Of a DNA stretch of 64,000 nt, positions 34,298 through 43,519 are shown piece after piece. Within the stretch, counting starts at the first letter, position 1, and each line of letters opens with the position of its first letter. This DNA comes from JAILLW01 sp045640905 (GTDB lineage: Bacteria; Bacillota; Clostridia; Lachnospirales; Lachnospiraceae). Both the position numbers and the translations under genes were made by a program. The notes beneath the pieces are model-generated. The model saw nothing but the letters and a program-made list of their open reading frames with translations. It was not told the DNA's origin and searched no databases. The stretch is taken from contig JAZUFW010000058.1 of assembly GCA_045640905.1 (NCBI GenBank), positions 1-64,000 of the forward strand, read 5' to 3'.

Positions 34298-35369
34298 TAA
34301 AGTAATAAAAAATGTGATTATCACCATATTGGGAATTGCCGTTTTGCTAAGCGGAGTCTTTTTCTTAAGCTATTTTATGAGACCGGTTACGGACAGCAGA
34401 AAGAACATATGCGGATTCTATGCCGAAGAAGCAAATACGCTTGATGTCGTATATGTCGGGGGCAGTGTCTGCTATTACTATTATCAGCCGCTTAGAAGCT
34501 TTCATGATTACGGCTTTACTTCGTATGACTTCGGAACGGATGCTTTGCAACCGCAGGTTGTTAAGTATGAGATTAAAGAAATATACAAAACGCAGTCGCC
34601 CCAACTTTTGATTATTGACTTGACTCCGTTCCTTTACGGAACCAGACAAAGCAGTGTCGAAGATGTCATCAATATGGAACGTGTGGCTCCGTTTCGTAAT
34701 GTTTCGGACAACATGAAGTATTCGTTAAATCGGTTTGAGATGATAGAAGAATGTGCACCGTCTTCGGAGGAAAAGTGGACGTATCATTTTGATCTTTCGA
34801 AGTATCATTCGCTGCTCAGCCAGTTTGCGGACGGTGATAATTATCAATATATTTTGAATGAAAAGAAATTAATTACCAAGGGATTTGCATATCATGATGA
34901 AACCAGATATGTAAGCCTTGACGTTCCTCAAAATAAGGATGAAATTACGGCGGTTGACGAACGCCTTGAAATTATTTTGGGAGACTTATTGGCTTTCTTG
35001 AAAGAGAATAATCAGGAAACGTTGTTTGTTGTTACTCCGAGCGGAGATTATGCGGAGCATGTGGGTGAATACAACTATATGAAACAGATGATTCTTGAGA
35101 AGGGTTTCGATTATTTGTGTATTATGGATTGTCTTGATGAGGTAGGTCTTGATGGAGAGAGAGGCTTTAGGGACAACGAACATGTAAATTTGCTCGGAGC
35201 CGACAAGTATTCGATTTATCTGGGTGAATATTTAAATAATCATTACGAACTCCCCGATAAACGAAATGATGATAAATACAGTTCGTGGAACGAAGATTAC
35301 GAAACATGGAATGCTCAAATGGAGCAGATACGTGAATATATTCGAAGCACAGGTTTGATAGCATATTAA
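34287..35369 (+). CDS. SGNH-like partner of the second MBOAT
   Basis: The product (360 aa from GTG 34287; 368 aa from ATG 34263) has one N-terminal membrane segment and an extracellular SGNH-like domain with VVYVGGSVCYYYYQPL, LLIIDLTPFLYG and FRDNEHVNLLGADKYS (Asp/His end). It is related to 29127-30113. GTG follows GGGAG at 12 nt; ATG at 34263 has a weaker site; I am not sure of the start. It overlaps the MBOAT gene and ends one base into the next gene. Confidence 0.8.
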   Translation: MGSDKVIKNVIITILGIAVLLSGVFFLSYFMRPVTDSRKNICGFYAEEANTLDVVYVGGSVCYYYYQPLRSFHDYGFTSYDFGTDALQPQVVKYEIKEIYKTQSPQLLIIDLTPFLYGTRQSSVEDVINMERVAPFRNVSDNMKYSLNRFEMIEECAPSSEEKWTYHFDLSKYHSLLSQFADGDNYQYILNEKKLITKGFAYHDETRYVSLDVPQNKDEITAVDERLEIILGDLLAFLKENNQETLFVVTPSGDYAEHVGEYNYMKQMILEKGFDYLCIMDCLDEVGLDGERGFRDNEHVNLLGADKYSIYLGEYLNNHYELPDKRNDDKYSSWNEDYETWNAQMEQIREYIRSTGLIAY

Positions 35370-36445
35370 TGAAGAAAGAAAGAGACAAGCGTGAAACTAA
35401 ATATGAGGTTGCTTTGATTGTTACCACGGTGTCAGTGTTGGTTACTTTGGCTGTAGGAATGTTGTTTTTCAGATTCTATATGCTGAAGATTCATGATACG
35501 GGTTCAAAAAACAGTTTTGAACGCTCTTATGTAATGATTACGGATGACCCGAAATCATCGTTTTGGAATTCGATATACGAAAGCGCCCGCAATGAAGGAA
35601 TTGAAAGCGGTACATATGTTGATTTATTGGGGGAAAATCTGGTAACGGATTATGATACCGAAGAACTCATGGAGATAGCCATAAGTTCTGGTGTTGACGG
35701 GATAATTGTGTATGCCGATGAAACTGAGGAAATGGATGAACTGATTGATGAAGCCACTTTAGGGGGGATACCTGTTGTCACTGCGTTTTCGGACGCAACC
35801 TTGTCAAAAAGAGTGTCGTTTGTCGGAATAGGCGGATATAATGTAGGCCGCGAGTATGGAAAACAAGTAATAAATATTATTAAAGAGAAACGTAAAGAAA
35901 ATGCGACCAGTATGTATTATGAATCCGACAGAAGAGTGGATATAGCCATTTTGACGGATTCCGATATGGATGAAAGCGAACTTAATGTCATAGTATCCGG
36001 ACTTTCCGAAGAATTGGAAGCGGAAAAGAGTGCCAATTCGAACTTTTCCATTTCCTTTGTAAGCGTAGATAATACAAATGCGTTTTCTGCGGAAGAATCC
36101 ATCAGAGATATTTTTTCGTATGAAGAGATTCCGGATGTTCTCTTGTGTATGAATGAAGTGAACACCACCTGCGCTTATCAGGCCGTAGTTGATTACAACA
36201 AGGTCGGCGAAGTGAGTATTTTGGGTTACTATGATTCCGAAACTATCTTGAATGCCATCGCGCATAATGTAATATATGCGACCATTTCGATAGATACAGA
36301 AGAGATGGGACGTTACTGTGTTGACGCGTTGAATGAATATATTGAATTGGGAAATACCAGTCAGTATTTCCCGGTTAATGTTACTTTGATTGACAGAAAC
36401 AATGTGGAACAGTACCTGAATAAGGAGGAATCGGTTGATGAATAG
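35369..36445 (+). CDS. Membrane-anchored sugar-binding sensor protein
   Basis: A 358 aa periplasmic-binding-protein fold of the RbsB/LacI type held by one N-terminal membrane helix (about 13-36). Typical stretches are FWNSIYESARNEGIESG, ISSGVDGIIVYADE and VGIGGYNVGREYGKQVI. It lacks a lipobox. In clostridia such anchored proteins (for example XylFII) pass sugar binding to a LytS/YesM-type kinase. The kinase gene here overlaps it by 8 nt, so it is probably the input part of that sensor. Confidence 0.82.
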   Translation: MKKERDKRETKYEVALIVTTVSVLVTLAVGMLFFRFYMLKIHDTGSKNSFERSYVMITDDPKSSFWNSIYESARNEGIESGTYVDLLGENLVTDYDTEELMEIAISSGVDGIIVYADETEEMDELIDEATLGGIPVVTAFSDATLSKRVSFVGIGGYNVGREYGKQVINIIKEKRKENATSMYYESDRRVDIAILTDSDMDESELNVIVSGLSEELEAEKSANSNFSISFVSVDNTNAFSAEESIRDIFSYEEIPDVLLCMNEVNTTCAYQAVVDYNKVGEVSILGYYDSETILNAIAHNVIYATISIDTEEMGRYCVDALNEYIELGNTSQYFPVNVTLIDRNNVEQYLNKEESVDE

Positions 36446-37913
36446 ACTGAAATCTCTTCCTTTACAGGCCAAAATAAGCGGCATATATATTATTTCGAGT
36501 ATCATGGTGCTGATAGTCAGCATCTTGCTGATTTACGGTATGAATGCCATGTCTGTGGAAATGGATATGGCCTATCAGGATAACCGACGACTGAACGAAT
36601 TGTCGGAAAGCCTTAATACCGTTCAGAATTCAATGACAGAGTACTTAAGTTATAAAACTTCTGATGCTTTGGAAAATTATTATATATCGGATCAGGCGTT
36701 CAACGAGCAGATAGAAGAACTGTCTTCGGATATTTCGGATGATAAATATGCTTCGATGGAACGAAGTATTAAGAACATGTCACTTGATTACCTGGACAAG
36801 GTTTCAATGACCATTGAGGCAAAGCGAGGCCGTAATGTTGAAAAGTACAGAACGAATTACGAGGCGGCCACCAAGCTTTATAATTATATAGGAACATATA
36901 TAGTCAGCCTGAACGAGGAGCAGTTCGCATCAAACTCCGTAAAATACTCGGAAATCCTCAATTCTTTCAAGCGATTTGAAATCATCGGCGTGCTGGTTAT
37001 TACCATAGTAATTGTCAGCAATATCATCATGATTATCTCAATAGCGGGAGCTTTGATAAAGCCGCTTCGCGATTTGTCGGTTTCGGCAGAAGAAATAGCT
37101 GACGGTAATTTTGACATTGATCCTCCCGAGAGTAAATCCACTGATGAAATCGGTGTTTTGACCAAAGCCTTTAACAAGATGGTCATCAGCATCAGAGAGT
37201 ATATCAATCGCCTAAAGGAAAGTATGGAAAAAGAAAGATCCATGCAGGAAAAGGAACTTATGATGGAAACCCATCTTAAGGATGCACAGTTAAAATACCT
37301 GCAGGCGCAGATTAACCCGCATTTTCTTTTTAATACGCTGAACGCAGGAGCCCAATTGGCTATGATGGAAGGCGCAGACAGAACATATGAATATGTTCAG
37401 ACTGTGGCGGATTTCTTCAGATATAACGTTAAAAAGCAGAATAATGAAGTGACGGTGCGGGAAGAAATCGAATTAATCGATAACTACATTGAAATTCTGA
37501 ATGTACGTTTCTCGGGCGATATTCATTACAGCAAACAGATTGATGAAAGATTATTGAATACATCGATGCCAAGTATGATTCTGCAGCCTATTGTCGAAAA
37601 CTCCGTCAATCACGGAATACGTGAAATGGGAGATAAAGGACAGATTAATTTGAAAGTTTATCGCGAAGATGACTTGGTAAAGATATCCATAAAGGATAAT
37701 GGAAAAGGTATGACGGAGGACGATATAGACAGAGTGTTAAACGGTACCTGGAAATATGAGGAACAAAAGTCGGATTCAAACGGTATAGGTATGGATAATG
37801 TTATTGCCCGATTGAAACTCCATGCCGGGAACGATAAAGTCATTTCAATATTCAGTGAAGGACTCGGTAAGGGAACGGAAGTAGTATTGTCTTTGCCGTA
37901 TATAAAGGAGTAA
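36438..37913 (+). CDS. YesM-type sensor histidine kinase
   Basis: The 491 aa kinase starts at 36438, 9 nt after AAGGAGG. It has membrane segments at about 15-34 and 180-205, a HAMP domain (about 205-258) and a coiled-coil. The His_kinase motif is QAQINPHFLFNTLNAGA, followed by a HATPase domain with QPIVENSVNHGI and DNGKGMTEDDID. It probably reads the sugar-binding sensor encoded upstream and phosphorylates the regulator that follows after 4 nt. Confidence 0.93.
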   Translation: MNRLKSLPLQAKISGIYIISSIMVLIVSILLIYGMNAMSVEMDMAYQDNRRLNELSESLNTVQNSMTEYLSYKTSDALENYYISDQAFNEQIEELSSDISDDKYASMERSIKNMSLDYLDKVSMTIEAKRGRNVEKYRTNYEAATKLYNYIGTYIVSLNEEQFASNSVKYSEILNSFKRFEIIGVLVITIVIVSNIIMIISIAGALIKPLRDLSVSAEEIADGNFDIDPPESKSTDEIGVLTKAFNKMVISIREYINRLKESMEKERSMQEKELMMETHLKDAQLKYLQAQINPHFLFNTLNAGAQLAMMEGADRTYEYVQTVADFFRYNVKKQNNEVTVREEIELIDNYIEILNVRFSGDIHYSKQIDERLLNTSMPSMILQPIVENSVNHGIREMGDKGQINLKVYREDDLVKISIKDNGKGMTEDDIDRVLNGTWKYEEQKSDSNGIGMDNVIARLKLHAGNDKVISIFSEGLGKGTEVVLSLPYIKE

Positions 37914-37917
37914 TCGC

Positions 37918-39510
37918 ATGTACAGGATTATGCTCGCAGATGACGAAGGAATTGTTATCGATTCCATGAAATTCATTATAGAAAAAGAATTCGGAGATGA
38001 ATGTGAGGTTCAGTTCGCAAAGACAGGCAGAAGCGTTATCGAACTGGCAGAAAATTTCAGACCGGACATAGCCATAATGGACATTCAAATGCCGGGAATC
38101 AATGGGATAGAGGCGATGAAGGAAATTCAGAAATTTTCAAAAAACACCGTCTTTATCGTAATGAGTGCATATGACAAATTCGATTATGCAAAGGAAGCCA
38201 TAAAACTCGGAGTTCTGGAATATATAAATAAACCGATGGAACGCACCAAAGTGGTGGCGACCATCAAAAAGGCAATGGAAGTAATCGACTCCGAAAGAAA
38301 AAAGCGCTCGGAAAATCTGCTGATTAAGGAAAAACTCGAAACGGTTGAGCCTATTATCGAAAACGGTTTGATATACAGTATTTTGCTTCGTGAAAAATAC
38401 GATGATGATATTGATAATTATAAAACGGTTCTTTCAATTGATGCGGATTACGGCTATATGATTGCTGTGGTATGCGGAGATTCGCAGGAGGGTTCGCACA
38501 TGACGAATGCAGTGGGTTCGTCCGTAAAAATCTCGATGAAGTATAACGAGATTCGAGAAGCCCTGAAGGAAACATATGATTGTAAGGTCGGAGCCGTAAT
38601 GGCAAACAAAGTCGCCGTGTTTATTCCTTACGATAAAGAAAACATGGACTATAACGACAGAATCGCACTGATAGAAAAAACGAGAGAACTTAACAGATAT
38701 TTGCGTAAAAAAACAGATATCAGTTTCAGAATGGGAATCGGACGTGTTAAACCGCTTCATATGCTTAATGAGTCATATGACGATGCACTCAATGCACTGT
38801 CGGCATCAACAGGTTTAGTGGCACATGCGGAGGATTTGCCGATAGGATGCGAATACGGAGACGATTACCCGATTGATTATGAAAACGGATTATTCGAATC
38901 CGTTGAAAAGGGCCGATTGGATGAGGCTTTGTTTTTCGCTGACAAATTTGTGGACTGGATGTTCGATACATTTCCGGAAAACATTAATTCAATCAGACTT
39001 AAAGTGCTGGAATTTGCCATGAGAGCGGAGAGCCTTGCTTATTTGAACGGTGGCATGATCTACGAATTCAGAGCCAGAGACAATTATCTGTCGGAAGTGA
39101 TGAATATGTCTGCTTTGTCGGAGTTTCGCACCTGGTTCACTTCCAAAATCAGTACCTGTTGCCGTAATATTCAAAGTAAACGTGACGAAAAGTCAAATGA
39201 TGTAATAAAGAGTGTTAAAGATTATATCAATGAGAATTTTTCAAAGGATATTTCACTTGATGACGCATCAAGAATTGTCGGCATTTCTCCTTACTATTTC
39301 AGCAAGATTTTTAAGGAAGAAACGGGCGAAAACTTTATCGAATACCTGACAGCTGTCAGAATAGAAAAAGCAAAGGAACTGCTGAGCAATTCGAAACTAT
39401 CAATGAAAGAGATATGTCAGATGTGCGGTTATTCCGATCCCAATTATTTCAGCAGAACCTTTAAAAAGAATGTCGGGGTAACACCTACGGAGTATAAGGA
39501 CAATAATTAG
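37918..39510 (+). CDS. YesN-type AraC response regulator
   Basis: A 530 aa regulator: receiver domain 1-120 (D55 in IAIMDIQMPG, Lys in INKPMERTK), a long middle region (about 140-420) and two helix-turn-helix motifs of the AraC type at the C-terminus (about 430-530; DASRIVGISPYYFSKIFKEETG and CGYSDPNYFSRTFKKNVG). It should activate sugar uptake genes downstream. The order sensor protein, kinase, regulator, binding proteins supports control of this same locus. Confidence 0.93.
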   Translation: MYRIMLADDEGIVIDSMKFIIEKEFGDECEVQFAKTGRSVIELAENFRPDIAIMDIQMPGINGIEAMKEIQKFSKNTVFIVMSAYDKFDYAKEAIKLGVLEYINKPMERTKVVATIKKAMEVIDSERKKRSENLLIKEKLETVEPIIENGLIYSILLREKYDDDIDNYKTVLSIDADYGYMIAVVCGDSQEGSHMTNAVGSSVKISMKYNEIREALKETYDCKVGAVMANKVAVFIPYDKENMDYNDRIALIEKTRELNRYLRKKTDISFRMGIGRVKPLHMLNESYDDALNALSASTGLVAHAEDLPIGCEYGDDYPIDYENGLFESVEKGRLDEALFFADKFVDWMFDTFPENINSIRLKVLEFAMRAESLAYLNGGMIYEFRARDNYLSEVMNMSALSEFRTWFTSKISTCCRNIQSKRDEKSNDVIKSVKDYINENFSKDISLDDASRIVGISPYYFSKIFKEETGENFIEYLTAVRIEKAKELLSNSKLSMKEICQMCGYSDPNYFSRTFKKNVGVTPTEYKDNN

Positions 39511-39527
39511 CGGTAAAGGTATACGGA

Positions 39528-40574
39528 ATGAAAAGATTAATAAAATCGATAGGATTGCTACTTTTAATCGGAGCAATTTTTCTGACAGGCTGTCAAAACA
39601 CCAAAGAGCAGAAAATTGCATCGGCCGATAAAGTGGAAAACAAACTTCAGATAGGAATGAGTTTTGATTCTTTCATTATAGAAAGATGGCAGCGTGACAG
39701 AGATATCTTTGTTTCTGCCGCCAAAGAACTCGGCGCGGAGGTTAATGTTCAAAATGCGAATGGTGATGTGAATGCGCAGATAGATCAGATAGACTATTTT
39801 ATCAAAAAGGGAATGGATGTAATCGTAATAGTCTGTATTGACTCCGATGCTTTGTCCAATTCGGTAAAGAAAGCAAAAGATGCCGGAATCAAAGTCATTG
39901 CGTATGACAGATTGATTAATAATGCGGATATTGATCTTTATATTACCTTTGACAACGAGATGGTAGGATCCCTGATGGGCATGAGCCTTATCCAAAGCGG
40001 TATTGAGAACGGTAAAGTAATCGAAATAGGCGGCTCACTGACCGATAATAATGTTTCAATGGTTGAGAACGGATTTAATAAGGTAATGGCCGATAATAAT
40101 ATAGAAGTTTTGGATACCACGCATTGTGACGGCTGGAAAGCTGAAATAGCCGGAGAATACGTATATGAGAATCTGGGACTGGTGGAACAGGCAGATGCCA
40201 TTATGTGCGGTAATGATGATATTGCCACCGAAGTGGTCAGAACACTGTCCGAAAACCGTATTGCGGGTAATGTGTTGGTAACAGGTCAGGATGCGGATTT
40301 GTCCGCATGCCAGAGAATTGTGGAAGGAACGCAGCTGATGACGGTGTATAAGCCCGTTGAAAAACTGGCAACCAGAGCGGCCCAGTGTGCTGTTGCCATG
40401 GCGAAGGGCGAGAATCTTGAAGGTGATGACGTTACGACAATGCAAAGCGGAAATTATTCGTTTCCATATCTGGGACTTGAACCGGTGTGCGTAACAAAAG
40501 AAAACATGGATGAAGTAATAATCGGCAGCGGATTCCACCTGAAAGAAGAAGTTTATTTGAATGTGACAAAATAA
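39528..40574 (+). CDS. Sugar-binding lipoprotein (regulatory or transport)
   Basis: A 348 aa substrate-binding lipoprotein with lipobox LTGC (C about 22) and the RbsB/ChvE fold: IERWQRDRDIFVSAAKELGAEV, DQIDYFIKKGMDVIVIV, VIAYDRLINNADIDLYI and VLVTGQDADLSACQRI. It is similar in plan to the binding protein at 40757, but its codon use is ordinary, so it should be less abundant. A terminator follows, separating it from the highly expressed copy. Confidence 0.88.
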   Translation: MKRLIKSIGLLLLIGAIFLTGCQNTKEQKIASADKVENKLQIGMSFDSFIIERWQRDRDIFVSAAKELGAEVNVQNANGDVNAQIDQIDYFIKKGMDVIVIVCIDSDALSNSVKKAKDAGIKVIAYDRLINNADIDLYITFDNEMVGSLMGMSLIQSGIENGKVIEIGGSLTDNNVSMVENGFNKVMADNNIEVLDTTHCDGWKAEIAGEYVYENLGLVEQADAIMCGNDDIATEVVRTLSENRIAGNVLVTGQDADLSACQRIVEGTQLMTVYKPVEKLATRAAQCAVAMAKGENLEGDDVTTMQSGNYSFPYLGLEPVCVTKENMDEVIIGSGFHLKEEVYLNVTK

Positions 40575-40593
40575 CTTTTCTAGACATTATTGC

Positions 40594-40639
40594 AAAAAGT
40601 TGTGCAGCATGACAAAAAAATGCTAGCACAACTTTTTTT
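40594..40639 (+). terminator. Terminator between the two binding-protein genes
   Basis: AAAAGTTGTGC and GCACAACTTTT pair, extended by AGCAT/ATGCT across one bulged base, with an A-rich loop, and end in a run of seven T. It splits the signalling operon from the transport genes. Confidence 0.85.
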
Positions 40640-40756
40640 ATTATTTCCGCGAAGTCGAAAAAATGAAGAATGTCGTAAATTATTCCTATTTTATTTGTGA
40701 TAGAGTCTAACTTGTAAAGCAAAACACTTCAATTTCATATGGGAGGTAAAAAAGAA

Positions 40757-41878
40757 ATGAAGAGAAAATTTTTATGTATTGCACTTGTAGTTGCAATGAT
40801 CGCATCTTTATTGCTTACAGGATGCGGCGGATCAGGTTCAGGTAAGAAAAAGGTTGGTATCTCAATGCCCACTAAGTCTCTTGAGAGATGGAACCGTGAT
40901 GGTTCATACCTTAAGGAACAGTTCGAAGCAAAGGGATTCGAAGTTGAACTTACTTACTCTGATAACAACAACGACCAGCAGAACAACGATATCGCTAATA
41001 TGTTAGCTGACAAGGTTGACGTACTTATCGTAGCTGCTATTGATGGTGAAGCTCTTGCTCAGACACTTGCTGATGCTAAGGCTCAGAACGTTCCCGTTAT
41101 CGCTTATGACCGTATGATTACTAACTCTGATGCAGTTAACTACTACGTATCATTCGATAACTACACAGTTGGTGTTCTCCAGGCTCAGTACGTTATCAAC
41201 GCATTAGGTCTTGACAGCGCAGCAGGTCCTTTCAACATTGAGTTCACAGCAGGTGATCCCGCTGATAACAATGCCGGATACTTCTTCAACGGTGCTTATG
41301 ACACATTAAAGCCTTACCTTGATAACGGCACATTGGTTATTCCTTCAGGAAAGAACACATTTGAACAGGTTGCTACATTGTCTTGGGCTACAGATACAGC
41401 TTTGGAAAACTTCCAGAACACTCTTGCTTCTTACTACGGAGACGGAACAGTATTAGACATCGCTCTTTGCTCTAACGACTCTACAGCTCTTGGTGTTGCT
41501 CAGGCTATTACATCTGACTACGCAGGATCAAACGCTCCTATCGTTACAGGTCAGGATGGTGATATCGCTAACTTAAAGAACATCGTTGACGGTGTACAGA
41601 CAATGACAGTTTACAAGAACGTTGCTGATGAAGCAGGCGTTACATTAGTTCTTGCAGAAGCTCTCCTTAACGGTGATACAATTGATGCTTCTTTGTGCGA
41701 TAAGTTCTCTGCAGAAGCAGCTTACAACACAACAGATTACTCTAACGGTACAAACGCTGTTACATCATACCTCTTGGTTCCTTACTCAATCGACAAGGCT
41801 AACTTACAGCTCCTCGTTGATACAGGAAACTACAAGTGGGATGCTGACAACAAGTATCTTGAATCTACAGCTAACTAA
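40757..41878 (+). CDS. Multiple sugar-binding lipoprotein (ChvE/XylF-like)
   Basis: The 373 aa product starts at 40757 behind GGGAGG; an in-frame start at 40739 overlaps that site. It has lipobox LLTGC, then a sugar-binding fold with SLERWNRDGSYLKEQFEAKG, DKVDVLIVAAIDGEAL, AYDRMITNSDAVNYY and VTGQDGDIANL. It resembles ChvE-type binding proteins for xylose, galactose or arabinose. Codons are strongly biased to AAC, TAC, TTC, GCT and CTT forms, unlike its neighbours, a mark of very high expression. Confidence 0.92.
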   Translation: MKRKFLCIALVVAMIASLLLTGCGGSGSGKKKVGISMPTKSLERWNRDGSYLKEQFEAKGFEVELTYSDNNNDQQNNDIANMLADKVDVLIVAAIDGEALAQTLADAKAQNVPVIAYDRMITNSDAVNYYVSFDNYTVGVLQAQYVINALGLDSAAGPFNIEFTAGDPADNNAGYFFNGAYDTLKPYLDNGTLVIPSGKNTFEQVATLSWATDTALENFQNTLASYYGDGTVLDIALCSNDSTALGVAQAITSDYAGSNAPIVTGQDGDIANLKNIVDGVQTMTVYKNVADEAGVTLVLAEALLNGDTIDASLCDKFSAEAAYNTTDYSNGTNAVTSYLLVPYSIDKANLQLLVDTGNYKWDADNKYLESTAN

Positions 41879-41910
41879 TAGCTCTTTTTACAGTAATTAA
41901 TAATCAAATT

Positions 41911-41945
41911 AAAGAGGGCAGGGAAATGTCCCTGTCCTCTTTTTT
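41911..41945 (+). terminator. Attenuating terminator after the binding-protein gene
   Basis: A 14 bp stem (41911-41924 with 41929-41942, one G-U) and AATG loop, then a short T run. It lies between the abundant binding protein and its ATPase, so only part of the transcripts should continue. Confidence 0.88.
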
Positions 41946-41963
41946 ACGCAGGAGGTTAACACA

Positions 41964-43517
41964 TTGGCTGATCATATTCTCGTGATGAAGAACATCACGA
42001 AAGAGTTCCCCGGTGTAAAAGCATTGGACAATGTTAACCTGGAAGTTGAACGTGGAGAGATTCATGCACTCGTCGGAGAAAACGGTGCAGGAAAATCGAC
42101 ACTGATGAACGTTCTTTCGGGAACATATCCGTATGGAAGTTATACCGGCGATATTATTTACAATGGTGAAGAATGTCAATTTAATACTTTAAGGGACAGT
42201 GAAGAAAGAGGAATTGTTATTATTCACCAGGAACTGGCACTTATTCCTGAATTGTCTATCGGTGAGAATATGTTCCTTGGCAATGAGCGCAAGGGCAAAA
42301 TGGGAATCGACTGGGATCGCACTTATCATGAAGCCAGAGAGCACATGAACCAGGTTGGTCTTAAAGACGATGAACACACCTTAATCAAAGATATAGGTAC
42401 CGGTAAACAGCAGTTGGTAGAAATTGCAAAAGCACTTTCAAAGAATGTTAAGCTGCTTATCCTGGATGAGCCTACATCTTCACTTAACGAAGAAGATTCC
42501 AAGATGTTACTTAATCTGCTTTTAGAGTTCAAAAAGCAGGGAATGACATCGATTATTATTTCACATAAACTTAACGAGGTTGCTTATGTAGCCGACAGAA
42601 TTACGGTTATCAGAGACGGTTCTACTATTGAAACCATTGATAACCAGTCACGTACGGTTGATGAAGACCGTATCATTAAGGGAATGGTTGGTCGTGAACT
42701 AACCGACCGTTATCCCTCAAGAGAACATCACATCCTTGACGAAATCGGAATGGAAGTCAAGAATTGGACCGTTCATCACCCCGTATATCAGGAAAAGATT
42801 GTTGACGACAACATTTCTTTCTATGTACGCAAAGGTGAAATAGTAGGTTTCTCCGGGCTTCAGGGTGCCGGCAGAACAGAACTTGCTATGTCAATTTTCG
42901 GTCATGCTTACGGCACAAACATTTCCGGACAGTTATTTATTAACGGAAAAGAAGTCCATGCAACGAATGAACATCAGGCTATTGAAGCCGGATTGGCATA
43001 CGTTACCGAAGACAGAAAAGGAAACGGATTAATCCTTCCGATGTCCATTGCCATCAATACTACAATGGCCCGCATGGACAAGGTTTGTGATAACGGCATA
43101 ATTAATGTGGCAAAAGAGAATAAGGTTGCTGAGGAATACAAAGAAAAGCTTCGTACAAAGACTCCTTCCGTTCAACAGGAAGTAGGTAATTTGTCAGGCG
43201 GAAATCAGCAGAAGGTTTTATTGGCTAAATGGATGTTTGCCGATTCGGATGTACTTATTCTTGATGAACCCACACGAGGTATCGATGTAGGTGCTAAGTA
43301 TGAAATATACTGCATCATGAATGATCTGGTTGCACAGGGTAAATCAGTTATTATGATTTCTTCGGAAATGCCCGAGATACTCGGTATGTGTGACAGAGTA
43401 TATGTCATGAGCGAAGGAAAGATGGCTGCTGAGTTCGACGCTAAAGACGCTACTCAGGAAAAGATTATGGCCGCAATCCTTAAGAGTGAAAAAACGGAAG
43501 AGAATGGAGAGGAATAG
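41964..43517 (+). CDS. Sugar ABC transporter tandem ATPase (XylG/MglA-like)
   Basis: A 517 aa protein with two ABC domains. The first has Walker A GENGAGKSTL and Walker B LLILDEPTSSL. The second lacks a normal Walker A (GLQGAGRTELA) but has LSGGNQQKVLLAKW and VLILDEPTRGIDVGAK, as in other carbohydrate importers of this class. The start is TTG at 41964, 8 nt after GGAGG. It powers import with the permease that follows after 2 nt. Confidence 0.95.
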   Translation: MADHILVMKNITKEFPGVKALDNVNLEVERGEIHALVGENGAGKSTLMNVLSGTYPYGSYTGDIIYNGEECQFNTLRDSEERGIVIIHQELALIPELSIGENMFLGNERKGKMGIDWDRTYHEAREHMNQVGLKDDEHTLIKDIGTGKQQLVEIAKALSKNVKLLILDEPTSSLNEEDSKMLLNLLLEFKKQGMTSIIISHKLNEVAYVADRITVIRDGSTIETIDNQSRTVDEDRIIKGMVGRELTDRYPSREHHILDEIGMEVKNWTVHHPVYQEKIVDDNISFYVRKGEIVGFSGLQGAGRTELAMSIFGHAYGTNISGQLFINGKEVHATNEHQAIEAGLAYVTEDRKGNGLILPMSIAINTTMARMDKVCDNGIINVAKENKVAEEYKEKLRTKTPSVQQEVGNLSGGNQQKVLLAKWMFADSDVLILDEPTRGIDVGAKYEIYCIMNDLVAQGKSVIMISSEMPEILGMCDRVYVMSEGKMAAEFDAKDATQEKIMAAILKSEKTEENGEE

Positions 43518-43519
43518 TC

